In this document: in pieces, positions 54,877-63,048 of the stretch
Position numbering within the stretch: position 1 is the stretch's first letter
How the letters are laid out: each line of letters opens with the position of its first letter
NCBI GenBank assembly: GCA_046566145.1
Contig: JBKHXF010000021.1
Span: forward strand, 1 to 64,000
Length of the DNA stretch: 64,000 bases
Reading direction: 5' to 3'
From: JBKHXF01 sp046566145
GTDB lineage: Bacteria > Actinomycetota > Nitriliruptoria > Nitriliruptorales > Nitriliruptoraceae
Position numbers and translations under genes: made by a program
The notes under the pieces: model-generated
Databases searched by the model: none
What the model was told of the DNA's origin: nothing
What the model saw: only the letters and a program-made list of their open reading frames with translations

Positions 54877-54906
54877 GACGGCCCGGGGCGCACGCCCCGG
54901 GCCGTC
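54877..54906 (+). terminator. Terminator of ccr
   Basis: Perfect 13-bp stem GACGGCCCGGGGC/GCCCCGGGCCGTC with a GCAC loop, 18 bases after the stop; it can also serve the convergent membrane protein gene (stop at 54931). Confidence 0.85.
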
Positions 54907-54930
54907 GTCGCCGTCGGCGCGGTGCGCCGG

Positions 54931-55866
54931 TCAGCAGATGGCCGGGAGCGCGTTCGTCCCGGCGATGCCGACGGGGGCGAACATGCAGGTCGGGTACAGG
55001 GCGGTGGCGAGGACGACGGGGACGACCGCCCAGGCGTGCCGGCGCGTCTCGACGAGGGTCGCGAGCACGATGACGAAGCCGCCGGCGAACGCGCCGCGGA
55101 ACAGCCCGAAGAGGATGTTGCCGCCGAAGAACCCGCCGAACGCGAGCACCTGCAGGACGACCGCCACGATCGCGGGTGCGAGCAGCGTCGCGCGGGTCGT
55201 GCGGTCGGTCGTCAGCACCAGCCGGTCGGTCAGCAGCACCAGCGCGACGAGGCCGAGGACGTTGAGGGCGAGGCCGAGCAGCGTGAACGCCTCGGTGATC
55301 GACACGAGCAGCCCGAGGACGAACGCGACGCCGGCCGCGCCCATGCCGTAGGTCCGCAGCCCCTCGACCAGCGGCAGGTCCGTCTGGCGGAACCCGTCGC
55401 GCGACCGGGTGGTCAGGAACGGGAACAGCACCGCGCCGGCGACGGCCACCGCGAGCACGAGGGCCACCACGTAGAGGACGTCGAGGACCCCGAACACCGG
55501 CTCGCCGACGGTCGGGGTGCGCAGGGCCAGCCCGAGGTTGCCGAACAGGGCCCCGGTCGGCCCGCCGATCGGCAGCGCCCGTAGGAACCCGACGGCGACG
55601 ATGGGCAGCGCCAGCGTCACGCCGGCGGAGAGGTCCCGCTGCTCGGTGTAGCCGTACCCGGCGAGCCCCTGCCGGCGGTGGCGTACCAGGCCGTACGCCG
55701 GTCCCGCGGCGACGAGCAGCACCCAGCCGACGTCGAGCAGGTCACCGAACGCGCCGCCGGGGTAGAGCGGCAGGCTTCGCAGTAGCTGCACGACGAGCCC
55801 GCCGAACGCGACGGCCGCGGCGGCCAGGACGAAGTCGGACCGTGCGTCCTCGGATGACATCCACAT
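54931..55866 (-). CDS. Polytopic membrane protein of unknown function
   Basis: 311 residues with about eight to nine membrane helices. YGLVRHRRQGLAGYGYTEQRDLSAG is a cytoplasmic basic loop; a later helix has GGFFGGNILFGLFRGAFAGGFVIV. The C-terminal helix ends LYPTCMFAPVGIAGTNALPAIC. No transporter motif is recognised. The ATG at 55866 is nine bases after a -10, so this is another probable leaderless transcript; M3 (55860) is an alternative start. Confidence 0.65.
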   Translation of the reverse strand: MWMSSEDARSDFVLAAAAVAFGGLVVQLLRSLPLYPGGAFGDLLDVGWVLLVAAGPAYGLVRHRRQGLAGYGYTEQRDLSAGVTLALPIVAVGFLRALPIGGPTGALFGNLGLALRTPTVGEPVFGVLDVLYVVALVLAVAVAGAVLFPFLTTRSRDGFRQTDLPLVEGLRTYGMGAAGVAFVLGLLVSITEAFTLLGLALNVLGLVALVLLTDRLVLTTDRTTRATLLAPAIVAVVLQVLAFGGFFGGNILFGLFRGAFAGGFVIVLATLVETRRHAWAVVPVVLATALYPTCMFAPVGIAGTNALPAIC

Positions 55867-55874
55867 GGCGCGGG

Positions 55875-55880
55875 ACGGTA
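55875..55880 (-). promoter_or_regulatory. -10 of a leaderless promoter
   Basis: TACCGT on the minus strand, eight bases before the ATG at 55866. Confidence 0.5.
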
Positions 55881-55899
55881 GCAGCGCACCGCCCGTGGC

Positions 55900-55905
55900 T
55901 ACCCT
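55900..55905 (+). promoter_or_regulatory. -10 element of the CinA-like gene
   Basis: TACCCT in GGCTACCCTCGC, 52 nt before GTG 55958. Confidence 0.45.
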
Positions 55906-55957
55906 CGCCGGCGGCCGACCGGTCCGGTCCGGCCGCCACGTCGTCACGGAGCCGCTC

Positions 55958-56776
55958 GTGCTGCACGCCTCCATCGTCGTCATCGGCGACGAGATCCTGG
56001 GCGGGTTCGTGCAGGACGCGAACTCGGGCTGGCTCGCGACCCGGCTGCAGGCCGCCGGCGTGCCGCTCGACCGGGTCACGACCGTGCCGGACGAGATGGA
56101 CGCCATCGACGAGGCCCTGCACGCCGAGCTCGCCCGGTCGCGGCCCCGGCTGGTGCTCACCACCGGCGGTATCGGCTCCACCCCCGACGACATCACCTAC
56201 GAGGCCGTCGCCGCCAGCCTCGGTCGCGACCTCGTCGTGGAGCCGACGATGGCGGCGCGGATCGACCGGTCGCTGGCCTGGTCCGTCGAGCACGGCCTCG
56301 AGGTCACCGACGACTTCGCGTGGCACATGCACCGGATGGCCCGTGTGCCTGCCGGCGCCCGCCTCATCGAGCACGACGGGTGGGCGCCCGGGCTGCTGGT
56401 CGACGTCGACGGCGGCATCGAGGCCGATGGTGGGGCGACCATCGCGATCCTGCCCGGCGTCCCGTCGCAGATGCGCGCGATCGTCGACGACGCCATCGTC
56501 CCGGTGCTCGAGGCCCGAGGGACCACCTGGACCGTCGCCGAGCTGACCCACGGCTTCCCCGAGTCGGCGCTCAACCTCTGCTTCGCCGACGTCATCGAGG
56601 CCCACCCCGAGGTGAAGCTCGGCTCGTACCCCGGCACGCCGATGATCGTGCGGCTGCAGGGCCCCGAGGCCGCCGTCGCCGCGGCCGCTGAGACCGTGCG
56701 CCGGGCCATCGACGAGCTCCGGGCGACGCCCGCCGGCGCCGCCCTCGAGGCCGCCTGGGCCGCCCGCACCTCCTGA
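55958..56776 (+). CDS. CinA N-terminal/MoCF-domain protein
   Basis: 272 residues. The MoaB/MogA-like (MoCF biosynthesis) domain covers residues 1-170: VIGDEILGGFVQDANSGWLATRLQAAGV, LTTGGIGSTPDDITYEAVAA and ILPGVPSQMRAIV. A C-terminal part (about 180-270) resembles the CinA KH-type region. It lacks the CinA nicotinamide-nucleotide amidase domain. Such short CinA-like proteins may hydrolyse ADP-ribose. GTG 55958 has GGAG six bases upstream; earlier starts lack one. Confidence 0.85.
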   Translation: MLHASIVVIGDEILGGFVQDANSGWLATRLQAAGVPLDRVTTVPDEMDAIDEALHAELARSRPRLVLTTGGIGSTPDDITYEAVAASLGRDLVVEPTMAARIDRSLAWSVEHGLEVTDDFAWHMHRMARVPAGARLIEHDGWAPGLLVDVDGGIEADGGATIAILPGVPSQMRAIVDDAIVPVLEARGTTWTVAELTHGFPESALNLCFADVIEAHPEVKLGSYPGTPMIVRLQGPEAAVAAAAETVRRAIDELRATPAGAALEAAWAARTS

Positions 56777-56824
56777 CCCTCCGGCCCGACCCCCTGCCCC
56801 GTCCCCACCACCCGCGAGCCACCC

Positions 56825-57715
56825 GTGCCACCACGTCTGCTGTTCGTCCACGCCCACCCCGACGACGAGTCGTCCAAGGGGGCGGCGACGGCCGCCCGCT
56901 ACGTCGACGCCGGCGCGGAGGTCGTGCTCGTGACCTGCACCGGCGGGGAGGCCGGCGAGGTCCTCAACGACAAGGTCGGACCGGTCGCGCCGCAGGACAT
57001 GGCCCGGGTGCGCGCCGCCGAGCTCGCCGCGGCGGTGGAGGCCATCGGGTTCACCCGCACCCACGCGCTCGGGTTCGTCGACTCCGGCTACCACGAGGAC
57101 CCCACCGGGATCCCGCCGGGCACCTTCGCCGCCGTCGACCTCGACGAGCCCGCACGCGCGCTCGCGGCCATCCTGCGTCGGGAGCGGCCGCACGTGGTGG
57201 TGACCTACCCCGAGGACGGCGGCTACCCCCACCCGGACCACATCCGCGTCCACGCCGTGGCCGTCCGCGCCGCCGACCTGGCCGCCGACCCCTCGGCGGA
57301 CGTCGAGGGCCCTGCCTGGGACGTCCCACGCATCGTCGCCTGCACCGCGTTCCCGATGGAGCGGGTCACCGCCCTGCACGAGGCGATGCTGGAGCGGACC
57401 GGCGAGAGCCCCTTCACGGAGTGGCTGGAGAAGCGTCCCGAGACGCCCCGGCAGGAGCTGCGCGACCCGGTCGCGGTCCGGGTGGAGGTGGGGGAGTGGT
57501 TCGCCCGCCGCGACGCCGCCCTGCTGGCGCACGCGACGCAGGTCGACCCCGACGGGTTCTGGTTCGGGGTCCCGCGCGACCTCGAGCGCGAGGCGTTCCC
57601 CCACGAGTGCTTCCTCGCCGTGCGCGGGGTCGAGCCCGGCGCGGAGCTCACCGACCTGTTCGACGGCCTCGACGTCGACGACGAGGCCGGGGTGCCGTCG
57701 GGCGACGCCGGGTGA
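56825..57715 (+). CDS. mca: Mycothiol S-conjugate amidase
   Basis: 296 residues. LLFVHAHPDDESSKGAATAARY and TCTGGEAGEVLN are the Mca signature, with zinc ligands in His11-x-Asp13-Asp14 and HPDHIRVHA. Mca cleaves mycothiol conjugates of electrophiles, giving a mercapturic acid for export. FGVPRDLEREAFPHECF is the family's C-terminal end. It is the strongest evidence in the window for mycothiol chemistry. The MFS exporter that follows overlaps by four bases and could be the exit route for the products. Confidence 0.92.
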   Translation: MPPRLLFVHAHPDDESSKGAATAARYVDAGAEVVLVTCTGGEAGEVLNDKVGPVAPQDMARVRAAELAAAVEAIGFTRTHALGFVDSGYHEDPTGIPPGTFAAVDLDEPARALAAILRRERPHVVVTYPEDGGYPHPDHIRVHAVAVRAADLAADPSADVEGPAWDVPRIVACTAFPMERVTALHEAMLERTGESPFTEWLEKRPETPRQELRDPVAVRVEVGEWFARRDAALLAHATQVDPDGFWFGVPRDLEREAFPHECFLAVRGVEPGAELTDLFDGLDVDDEAGVPSGDAG

Positions 57716-58971
57716 GCGACGCCCCCGACGTCGGCGCTGCCGAGGAGCCTGGCCCGTCGGGGACGCTCGCCGTGCTCCGGCAGCGCGACTTCGGCGTCTA
57801 CTTCGTCGGCAACTCGCTCTCCAACGTCGGGACCTGGTTCCAGAACCTGGCGGCCGCGATCCTCGTCTACCGGCTGACGCGCTCCGCGTTCCTGGTCGGG
57901 CTGGTGAACTTCGCGCAGTTCATCGGGGCGTTCCTGCTCGCCGCGCCGGCCGGCGTCGCCGCCGACCGCTTCGACCGCCGGCGCCTGCTCATCGCGACCC
58001 AGACCGTCGCCGCGGTCGTCACGGGTGGGCTGGCGGTGCTCGTGCTGCTCGACCTCGCCAGCGCGCCGCTCGTCATCGCGGCCGCGTTCCTGCTCGGCCT
58101 GGCGCTGGCCTTCATGGTCCCGGCGCTGCTCGCCCTCGTGCCGCTGCTCGTCGCCCCCCGCGACCTCGACACCGCCGTCGGGCTGAACTCGCTGACGTTC
58201 AACCTCGCGCGGGCGGTCGGCCCGGTCCTCGCCGCGGCGGTCATCGCCCGCGCGGACCTCGGCACCGCGTTCGCGATCAACGCGGCGTCGTTCCTGGTCT
58301 TCATCGCCGCGCTGCTGGTCATCCGGCCCCGTCCGCAGGAGCGCACGACCGGGCCACGGCCCCGCCTGCTCGACACGCTGCGGATGGTCTGGGCCGACCG
58401 TCGCCTGCGGGCGCTGCTGCTCGCGGTCGTCGCCGTCTCGACCACCACCGACCCGGTCAACACCCTGACCCCGGTGTTCGCCACGGAGGTGCTCGGGCGT
58501 CCGGACACGACGACCGGGCTGCTCGTCGGTGCGTTCGGCGCCGGGGCGACCCTCACCGCGCTGACGCTGACCGGCTGGCTGCGCCAGCAGCCGCGCGTGC
58601 TCGTGGTCGCGATGGTCGTCGAGGGCGTGGGCATGCTCGTGTTCGCGGCCGCCCGCACGCTGCCGCTCGCGCTGCTCGGCATGGCCATCGCCGGCGCCGG
58701 GTTCCTCGCGGCGATCACGAGGGCCACCGCGCGCATCCAGACCGAGGTGGCCGACGGGCAGCTCGGTCGCGTGATGGCGCTGTGGAGCCTCGCCTTCATC
58801 GGTACGCGGCCGCTCGCCGCGCTCGTCGACGGCGCGGTCGCGGAGCGCTTCGGGGCCCCCGCCGCTGCGGCACTGCTCGCCGTACCGGCGATCGTGGGGG
58901 CCGTCGCGGTCGGGCGCGAGCTGGCCGGGGCCCGGGCGGAGGCGGCGGCGATCGACCCTTCGCGCTCCTGA
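57712..58971 (+). CDS. MFS transporter (enterobactin-exporter-like)
   Basis: 419 residues with twelve membrane helices. The N-terminal FGVYFVGNSLSNVGTWFQNLAAAILVYRLT and the loop GVAADRFDRRRLL (MFS motif A variant) mark the MFS_3 group, which exports siderophores and drugs. The GTG start overlaps the mca stop by four bases, so translation is coupled. Export of mercapturates made by Mca is an attractive but unproven inference. Confidence 0.9.
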   Translation: MSDAPDVGAAEEPGPSGTLAVLRQRDFGVYFVGNSLSNVGTWFQNLAAAILVYRLTRSAFLVGLVNFAQFIGAFLLAAPAGVAADRFDRRRLLIATQTVAAVVTGGLAVLVLLDLASAPLVIAAAFLLGLALAFMVPALLALVPLLVAPRDLDTAVGLNSLTFNLARAVGPVLAAAVIARADLGTAFAINAASFLVFIAALLVIRPRPQERTTGPRPRLLDTLRMVWADRRLRALLLAVVAVSTTTDPVNTLTPVFATEVLGRPDTTTGLLVGAFGAGATLTALTLTGWLRQQPRVLVVAMVVEGVGMLVFAAARTLPLALLGMAIAGAGFLAAITRATARIQTEVADGQLGRVMALWSLAFIGTRPLAALVDGAVAERFGAPAAAALLAVPAIVGAVAVGRELAGARAEAAAIDPSRS

Positions 58972-58986
58972 GCGACGCCCCGGCGG

Positions 58987-59289
58987 TCAGGCGCGGCGTC
59001 GGCCGTCCGGCACGCCGGCGTCGTCGCCGGCGAACGGGTCGAAGCCCGCCGGGAGGTGCCGCTCCGGCGTCGGGGCGGCGGGGCCAAGGGAGCGCAGGAA
59101 CCTCCCGGTCATCCGGGCCTTGCGCTCCCACAGCTCGGCGTCGAGCCTGCCGTGGAGCCGGACCACCAGGTCGGCGGCCTCCTCGAGCGTCGGCGTGTCG
59201 TGCTGGGACAGCTGTGACGCGACGGCGGGCGGAAGCACGCCGTCGCCGCCGTAGCGTCGCCAGACGTCGAGGACGTGCTGGTGCTGCAC
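58987..59289 (-). CDS. Small helical protein of unknown function
   Basis: 100 residues (MQHQHVLDVWRRYGGDGVLPPAVASQLSQHD, then TLEEAADLVVRLHGRLDAELWERKARMTGRFLRSLG), a helical core with a Pro/Asp-rich tail. GTG 59289 is preceded by GGGAGCCC. A -10 TACGCT (59338-59343, minus strand) lies 48 nt upstream. No family recognised. Confidence 0.6.
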   Translation of the reverse strand: MQHQHVLDVWRRYGGDGVLPPAVASQLSQHDTPTLEEAADLVVRLHGRLDAELWERKARMTGRFLRSLGPAAPTPERHLPAGFDPFAGDDAGVPDGRRRA

Positions 59290-59337
59290 GAGGTGGGCTC
59301 CCGTTCTCCCTGACCGGTCGTCCCCCCGCCGCGCCGA

Positions 59338-59343
59338 AGCGTA
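59338..59343 (-). promoter_or_regulatory. -10 element of the small helical gene
   Basis: TACGCT on the minus strand, adjoining the terminator of the upstream cupredoxin gene. Confidence 0.4.
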
Positions 59344-59375
59344 GCGCCCGGACCACCATGGGGCGGTCCGGGCGC
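59344..59375 (-). terminator. Terminator of the cupredoxin gene
   Basis: 11-bp stem GCGCCCGGACC/GGTCCGGGCGC with a 10-base loop, 16 bases after the stop at 59392. Confidence 0.75.
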
Positions 59376-59391
59376 CGGCGGCGTCAGGCGG

Positions 59392-59856
59392 TCACTCGAC
59401 GACGATCGTCGCGGTCATGCTCTTGTGGACGTCGCAGAAGTAGGCGTAGGTGCCGGCCTCGTCGAAGGTGAAGGTGACGGTGTCACCGTTGGCCGGGAGG
59501 TCGAGGTCGAAGCGGTCGGTCTCCGGGGCGTCCGGGGTGCCGGCCGTGACGGTGTGACGGACGTCGTCCTCGTTGACCCAGGTGACGGTGGAGCCGGCCG
59601 AGACGGTCAGCTCCTCGGGGTCGAACGCGAAGAAGCTGAGGGAGACCGTGTCGCCGGCGGCCGCGCCGGCGTCGCCGCCATCCTCGGTCTCCATGGGCTC
59701 GGTCATCTCGCCGCCCTCGGTCGACTCCATGGACTCCATTGTGGAGGCGGAGCCGGTGTCGTCGCCGGCGGCGGGGGCGTCGTCGCCGCCGCCGCAGGCC
59801 GTCAGGGCCAGGGTGAGGCTGGCTGCGAGGGCCAGTGCACGGGTGTGGGTGCGCAT
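59392..59856 (-). CDS. Cupredoxin (plastocyanin/amicyanin-like) lipoprotein
   Basis: 154 residues. The lipobox LTAC gives Cys21. A Met/Glu/Ser-rich spacer (TMESMESTEGGEMTEPMETED) that may itself bind copper precedes a type I copper domain. Its ligands are His101 (VRHTVT), Cys141, His144 and Met147 in CDVHKSM, the C-x2-H-x2-M spacing of amicyanin/pseudoazurin. It would be an extracytoplasmic electron carrier. ATG 59856. The partner lipoprotein gene lies upstream on the same strand behind a terminator. Confidence 0.88.
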   Translation of the reverse strand: MRTHTRALALAASLTLALTACGGGDDAPAAGDDTGSASTMESMESTEGGEMTEPMETEDGGDAGAAAGDTVSLSFFAFDPEELTVSAGSTVTWVNEDDVRHTVTAGTPDAPETDRFDLDLPANGDTVTFTFDEAGTYAYFCDVHKSMTATIVVE

Positions 59857-59987
59857 GAGGAGTTCGTCTCTCGTGGGGATCGTGTGAAGGTGTGCCTCCG
59901 ATGGTTCGGACCGGCGACGGCGTCGGCTCGCCGCGGACCCCTGCCGAACGGGCGGTGCCGCCGCCGGCGCCGCGACGGGGCACAACG

Positions 59988-60022
59988 GGCGATGCCCGGG
60001 CCACGAGGGCCCGGGCATCGCC
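59988..60022 (-). terminator. Terminator of the duplicated-domain lipoprotein gene
   Basis: Perfect 15-bp stem GGCGATGCCCGGGCC/GGCCCGGGCATCGCC with a 5-base loop, 24 bases after the stop at 60046; the strongest hairpin in the window. Confidence 0.85.
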
Positions 60023-60045
60023 GGTGGTGCAGGTGGTGCGGAAGA

Positions 60046-61311
60046 TCAGGCGCCGGTCTGCTGCGCCACGATCGCGTCGAACAGCGGGTTCGCGATCATC
60101 TTCATGTGCGCACCGGCCTCGAGCAGCTCGGCGTAGCCGTCGCCACCAGCGACCCAGGCGTCGACGACGGCCTTGGTCGTGAGGACGTGCTCCTCGATCA
60201 GCGGGGCGGAGGCGGACGCCGGCAGGTTGCCCTCGGTGACGGTCTCGAAGACCGACGCCAGCGTGGTGACGTACTCGGTCAGGTCCGCGACGGCGGCGTC
60301 AGCGGCCGCCTGGTCGCCGCCAGCGGCGCCCTGGGTGTAGGCCACGAACATGCCGATGTGCGAGTTCCAGAGCTCGAGGAAGGTGTCACGCGTCTCCTCG
60401 CCGTAGAACGTGCCGACGAGGTCGGCGAGCGCCACGGAGTTGCCCTCGGTCAGCGCGCCAGCGGCGGCCTCGAAGGTGGCGGTGTCACCCTTGACGGCCG
60501 CGCCGGTGGCGAGACCCGCGAGCCAGGTGTGCTCGGCGAGGGTGGCGTTCAGGGCGGAGCGAGCGGCGGCCAGGTCGGACGACGCGTCGCCCTCGAGGCC
60601 CTGCTGCGACGCGATCGCACCCGCGAGCGGGCCGGCGATCATGTCCATGTGCGACGCGGCCTCACGCAGCGAGGCGAAGGCGCCCGGCGCGTCACCGGCG
60701 ATCTGCAGGTCCACGGCCTCCTTCAGGGAGAGGACGTGCTCCTCGATCAGCGGCGCGGAGGCGTCGGCCGGGAGGCCGGTGACCTGCTCGAACACCGAGG
60801 CGAGGGTGGTGACGTACTCGGTCAGCTCCGCGACGGCGGCGTCGGCAGCCTCCTGGTCGCCGGAAGCGGCGCCCTGGGTGTAGCGGACGAACATGCCGAT
60901 GTGGGAGTTCCACAGCTCGAGGAAGGTGTCGCGCACCTCCTGGCCGTAGACGGAGCCGACGAGGTCGGCGAGCTTGACCGAGTTGCCCTCGGTCAGCGCG
61001 GCCGCGGCCTGGTTGAAGCCGTCCTCGTCGCCGGCGATCGCGGCGCCGGTGGCGGCACCCGCGAAGATCACGTGCTCCTGGAGGAGCAGGTTGAGCTCGG
61101 TGCGGAGGAGCTCGGCCGTGATGCCGGCCTCGGCAGCCTCGGTCTCGGTCTCGGTCTCCGGCTCCTCGGCCGGGGTGGTCTCCTCGGCAGCGGGCTCGGA
61201 GGTCTCGGTGTTGGTCGGCTCGGTGTCCTCCGCACCGCCGCAGGCGGCGAGCACGAGGGACGCGGCCAGCACGGCGGCGGCGGGCCGCGTGCGACGCACG
61301 AAGGTCTTCAT
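60046..61311 (-). CDS. Lipoprotein with two tandem copies of a histidine-containing helical domain
   Basis: 421 residues. The lipobox LAAC gives Cys24; a Thr/Glu-rich stalk (about 25-62) follows. Then come two repeats of about 180 residues sharing FLELWNSHIGMFV, YTQGAA, AADAAVA, LTEYVTTLASVFE and APLIEEHVL. Each repeat conserves histidines (EH near its start, NSHIGM, EEHVL, HMxMIA) and methionines, a pattern fitting metal or heme binding, though no known site is recognised. The DNA of the repeats is also similar, so the duplication is fairly recent or under gene conversion. Next to a cupredoxin lipoprotein, suggesting copper-related function. ATG with AAGGA. Confidence 0.8.
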   Translation of the reverse strand: MKTFVRRTRPAAAVLAASLVLAACGGAEDTEPTNTETSEPAAEETTPAEEPETETETEAAEAGITAELLRTELNLLLQEHVIFAGAATGAAIAGDEDGFNQAAAALTEGNSVKLADLVGSVYGQEVRDTFLELWNSHIGMFVRYTQGAASGDQEAADAAVAELTEYVTTLASVFEQVTGLPADASAPLIEEHVLSLKEAVDLQIAGDAPGAFASLREAASHMDMIAGPLAGAIASQQGLEGDASSDLAAARSALNATLAEHTWLAGLATGAAVKGDTATFEAAAGALTEGNSVALADLVGTFYGEETRDTFLELWNSHIGMFVAYTQGAAGGDQAAADAAVADLTEYVTTLASVFETVTEGNLPASASAPLIEEHVLTTKAVVDAWVAGGDGYAELLEAGAHMKMIANPLFDAIVAQQTGA

Positions 61312-61523
61312 GTGGTGGGTCCTTGTGGGACGGGAGGTTGTCCGGCGAGGTGCCGGTCAGGCTGTCGTTCGGTGCCCTGCGCGGGAGGGTTGCCTCGGCC
61401 TACGACCGCGCTCGGAGGTGGCGCTGAGCGCGCGCGGCCACCGATCGACCCATCCGGACGGGGCATGGCCCACGACGGGGGGGCCGGCTCGGCCGGGTGC
61501 GGACACCGGCCGTGGGGGTGGCG

Positions 61524-63005
61524 TCAGCCCGGGAGCTCCCAGGTGTGCACCGGCTCGTTGGAGCGCATCCCCCGCATGTAGCCGCGGACCATCTCGATGA
61601 GCGCCTCGTCACGGTCCATGCTCCCGTGGTCGTACAGGCGCCGGAACGTGCGGACCTGCCACGAGGCGCCGGTCATCCGGGCGAGGCAGCGCTGCTCGAT
61701 GATCCCGAGGTAGTGGTCCCGGTCCCGCCGGTCGATGCCCCACGCGTCGAGGCCCGTGTGGGCCAGCGGGAGCAGGGTGCGCAGGACCAGCTCGGAGGCG
61801 GGCACGACCCCCACGCCGGGCCAGAACAGCATGGCGTCGATGCCGTCGCGGGCGGCGGCGCGGAAGTTGTCGGCTGCCGCGGCGAACGACAGGGTCCGGG
61901 TGATCGGCTCGTCGAGCTCGGCGACGGCCCGCACCAGCCCGTAGTAGAAGGCCGCGTTCGCGACCGTGTCGACCACCGTCGGGCCGGCGGGCAGGACGCG
62001 GTTCTCGACCCGCAGGTGGGGCTTGCCGCGTGCCACGCCGTAGACGGGGCGGTTCCAGCGGTACACGGTGCCGTTGTGCAGGGTCAGCTCGTGCAGGTGC
62101 GGGACGTCGCCGCGGTCGAGGACCGCGTTGGGGTCCTCGTCCTCGAGCAGGGGCAGCAGCGCCGGGAAGTAGGTGACGTTCTCGTCGAACAGGTCGGTGA
62201 TCGACTCGATCCACTTCTCGCCGAACCAGACGCGGGGACGCACGCCCTGCGCGGCCAGCTCCTCCGTGCGGGTGTCGATGGACTGCTCGAACAGGGCGAT
62301 GCGGGTCTCGCGCATCAGCTCCTTGCCGAGGAAGAACGGGGAGTTGCAGGCGGTGGCGACCTGGGCGGCCGCGACGGCCTGCGCCGCGTTCCACGTGCCG
62401 GCGAAGCCCTCGGGGGAGACCTGCAGGTGCAGCTGGACGCTGGTGGCGGCTGCCTCCATCGTGATCGAGGACGTGCGGATGGCGAGCTTCTCCGGCCCCT
62501 CGATCTCGAGCACCAGGTCCTCGCCGCGTGCCTCCAGGATCTGCTGGTTCAGCAGGTGGTAACGCGGGTTGGCCGACATGTTCTCGATGGTGATGTCGAG
62601 GTCGCGCAGCGTCGGCATGATGCCGATCATCACGACGTAGGCGTCCAGGGAGCTCGCGCGGCGCATCGCGAACTCGAACGACGTCTGCAGCTCCTCCTCG
62701 ATCTCTCGGAAGACCGTGCCGACGAGCTTGTGGGGCGCGAGGTTGAACTCGATGTTGAACTGCGCGAGCTCGGTCTGGAAGTCCTCGTTCGCCATCGCGT
62801 CGAGCAGCTCGGCGTTGATGTTCATCGGCGCGCCGTCCGCGTCGACGACGTAGAACTCCATCTCGACGCCGATGAGCTTGCGGTTCACCTCGAACATGCC
62901 GTCGGCCAGCATGCGCCGGAGCGCCTCGAGGTTCGCCTTCACCTTCTCGCGGTAGTTCTGGCGGTCCTCACGGCTGAACCGCACCTCCGCGATGTCCTGG
63001 CCCAC
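61524..63005 (-). CDS. Glutamate-cysteine ligase family protein (GCS2-like)
   Basis: 493 residues. GVEMEFYVVDADGAPMNINAELLDAM supplies the acidic metal-binding residues of GCS2-type ligases; IEFNLAPH, MEAAATSVQLHLQVSP, ACNSPFFLGKEL and GKPHLRVENRVLPAGPTVVDTVANAAFYYGL follow the family core. Such enzymes join an amino acid to glutamate's gamma-carboxyl; in mycothiol producers many are of unknown substrate. GTG 63005 has GAGAGGGA upstream, and a -10 TAGGCT at 63035-63040 gives it its own promoter. Confidence 0.85.
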   Translation of the reverse strand: MGQDIAEVRFSREDRQNYREKVKANLEALRRMLADGMFEVNRKLIGVEMEFYVVDADGAPMNINAELLDAMANEDFQTELAQFNIEFNLAPHKLVGTVFREIEEELQTSFEFAMRRASSLDAYVVMIGIMPTLRDLDITIENMSANPRYHLLNQQILEARGEDLVLEIEGPEKLAIRTSSITMEAAATSVQLHLQVSPEGFAGTWNAAQAVAAAQVATACNSPFFLGKELMRETRIALFEQSIDTRTEELAAQGVRPRVWFGEKWIESITDLFDENVTYFPALLPLLEDEDPNAVLDRGDVPHLHELTLHNGTVYRWNRPVYGVARGKPHLRVENRVLPAGPTVVDTVANAAFYYGLVRAVAELDEPITRTLSFAAAADNFRAAARDGIDAMLFWPGVGVVPASELVLRTLLPLAHTGLDAWGIDRRDRDHYLGIIEQRCLARMTGASWQVRTFRRLYDHGSMDRDEALIEMVRGYMRGMRSNEPVHTWELPG

Positions 63006-63034
63006 GCCCGCGTCCCTCTCCTCGCTCGGCGGTG

Positions 63035-63040
63035 AGCCTA
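63035..63040 (-). promoter_or_regulatory. -10 element of the glutamate-cysteine ligase-like gene
   Basis: TAGGCT on the minus strand, 30 nt before GTG 63005 and between that gene and the response regulator stop at 63049. Confidence 0.5.
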
Positions 63041-63048
63041 GGTCGCGC

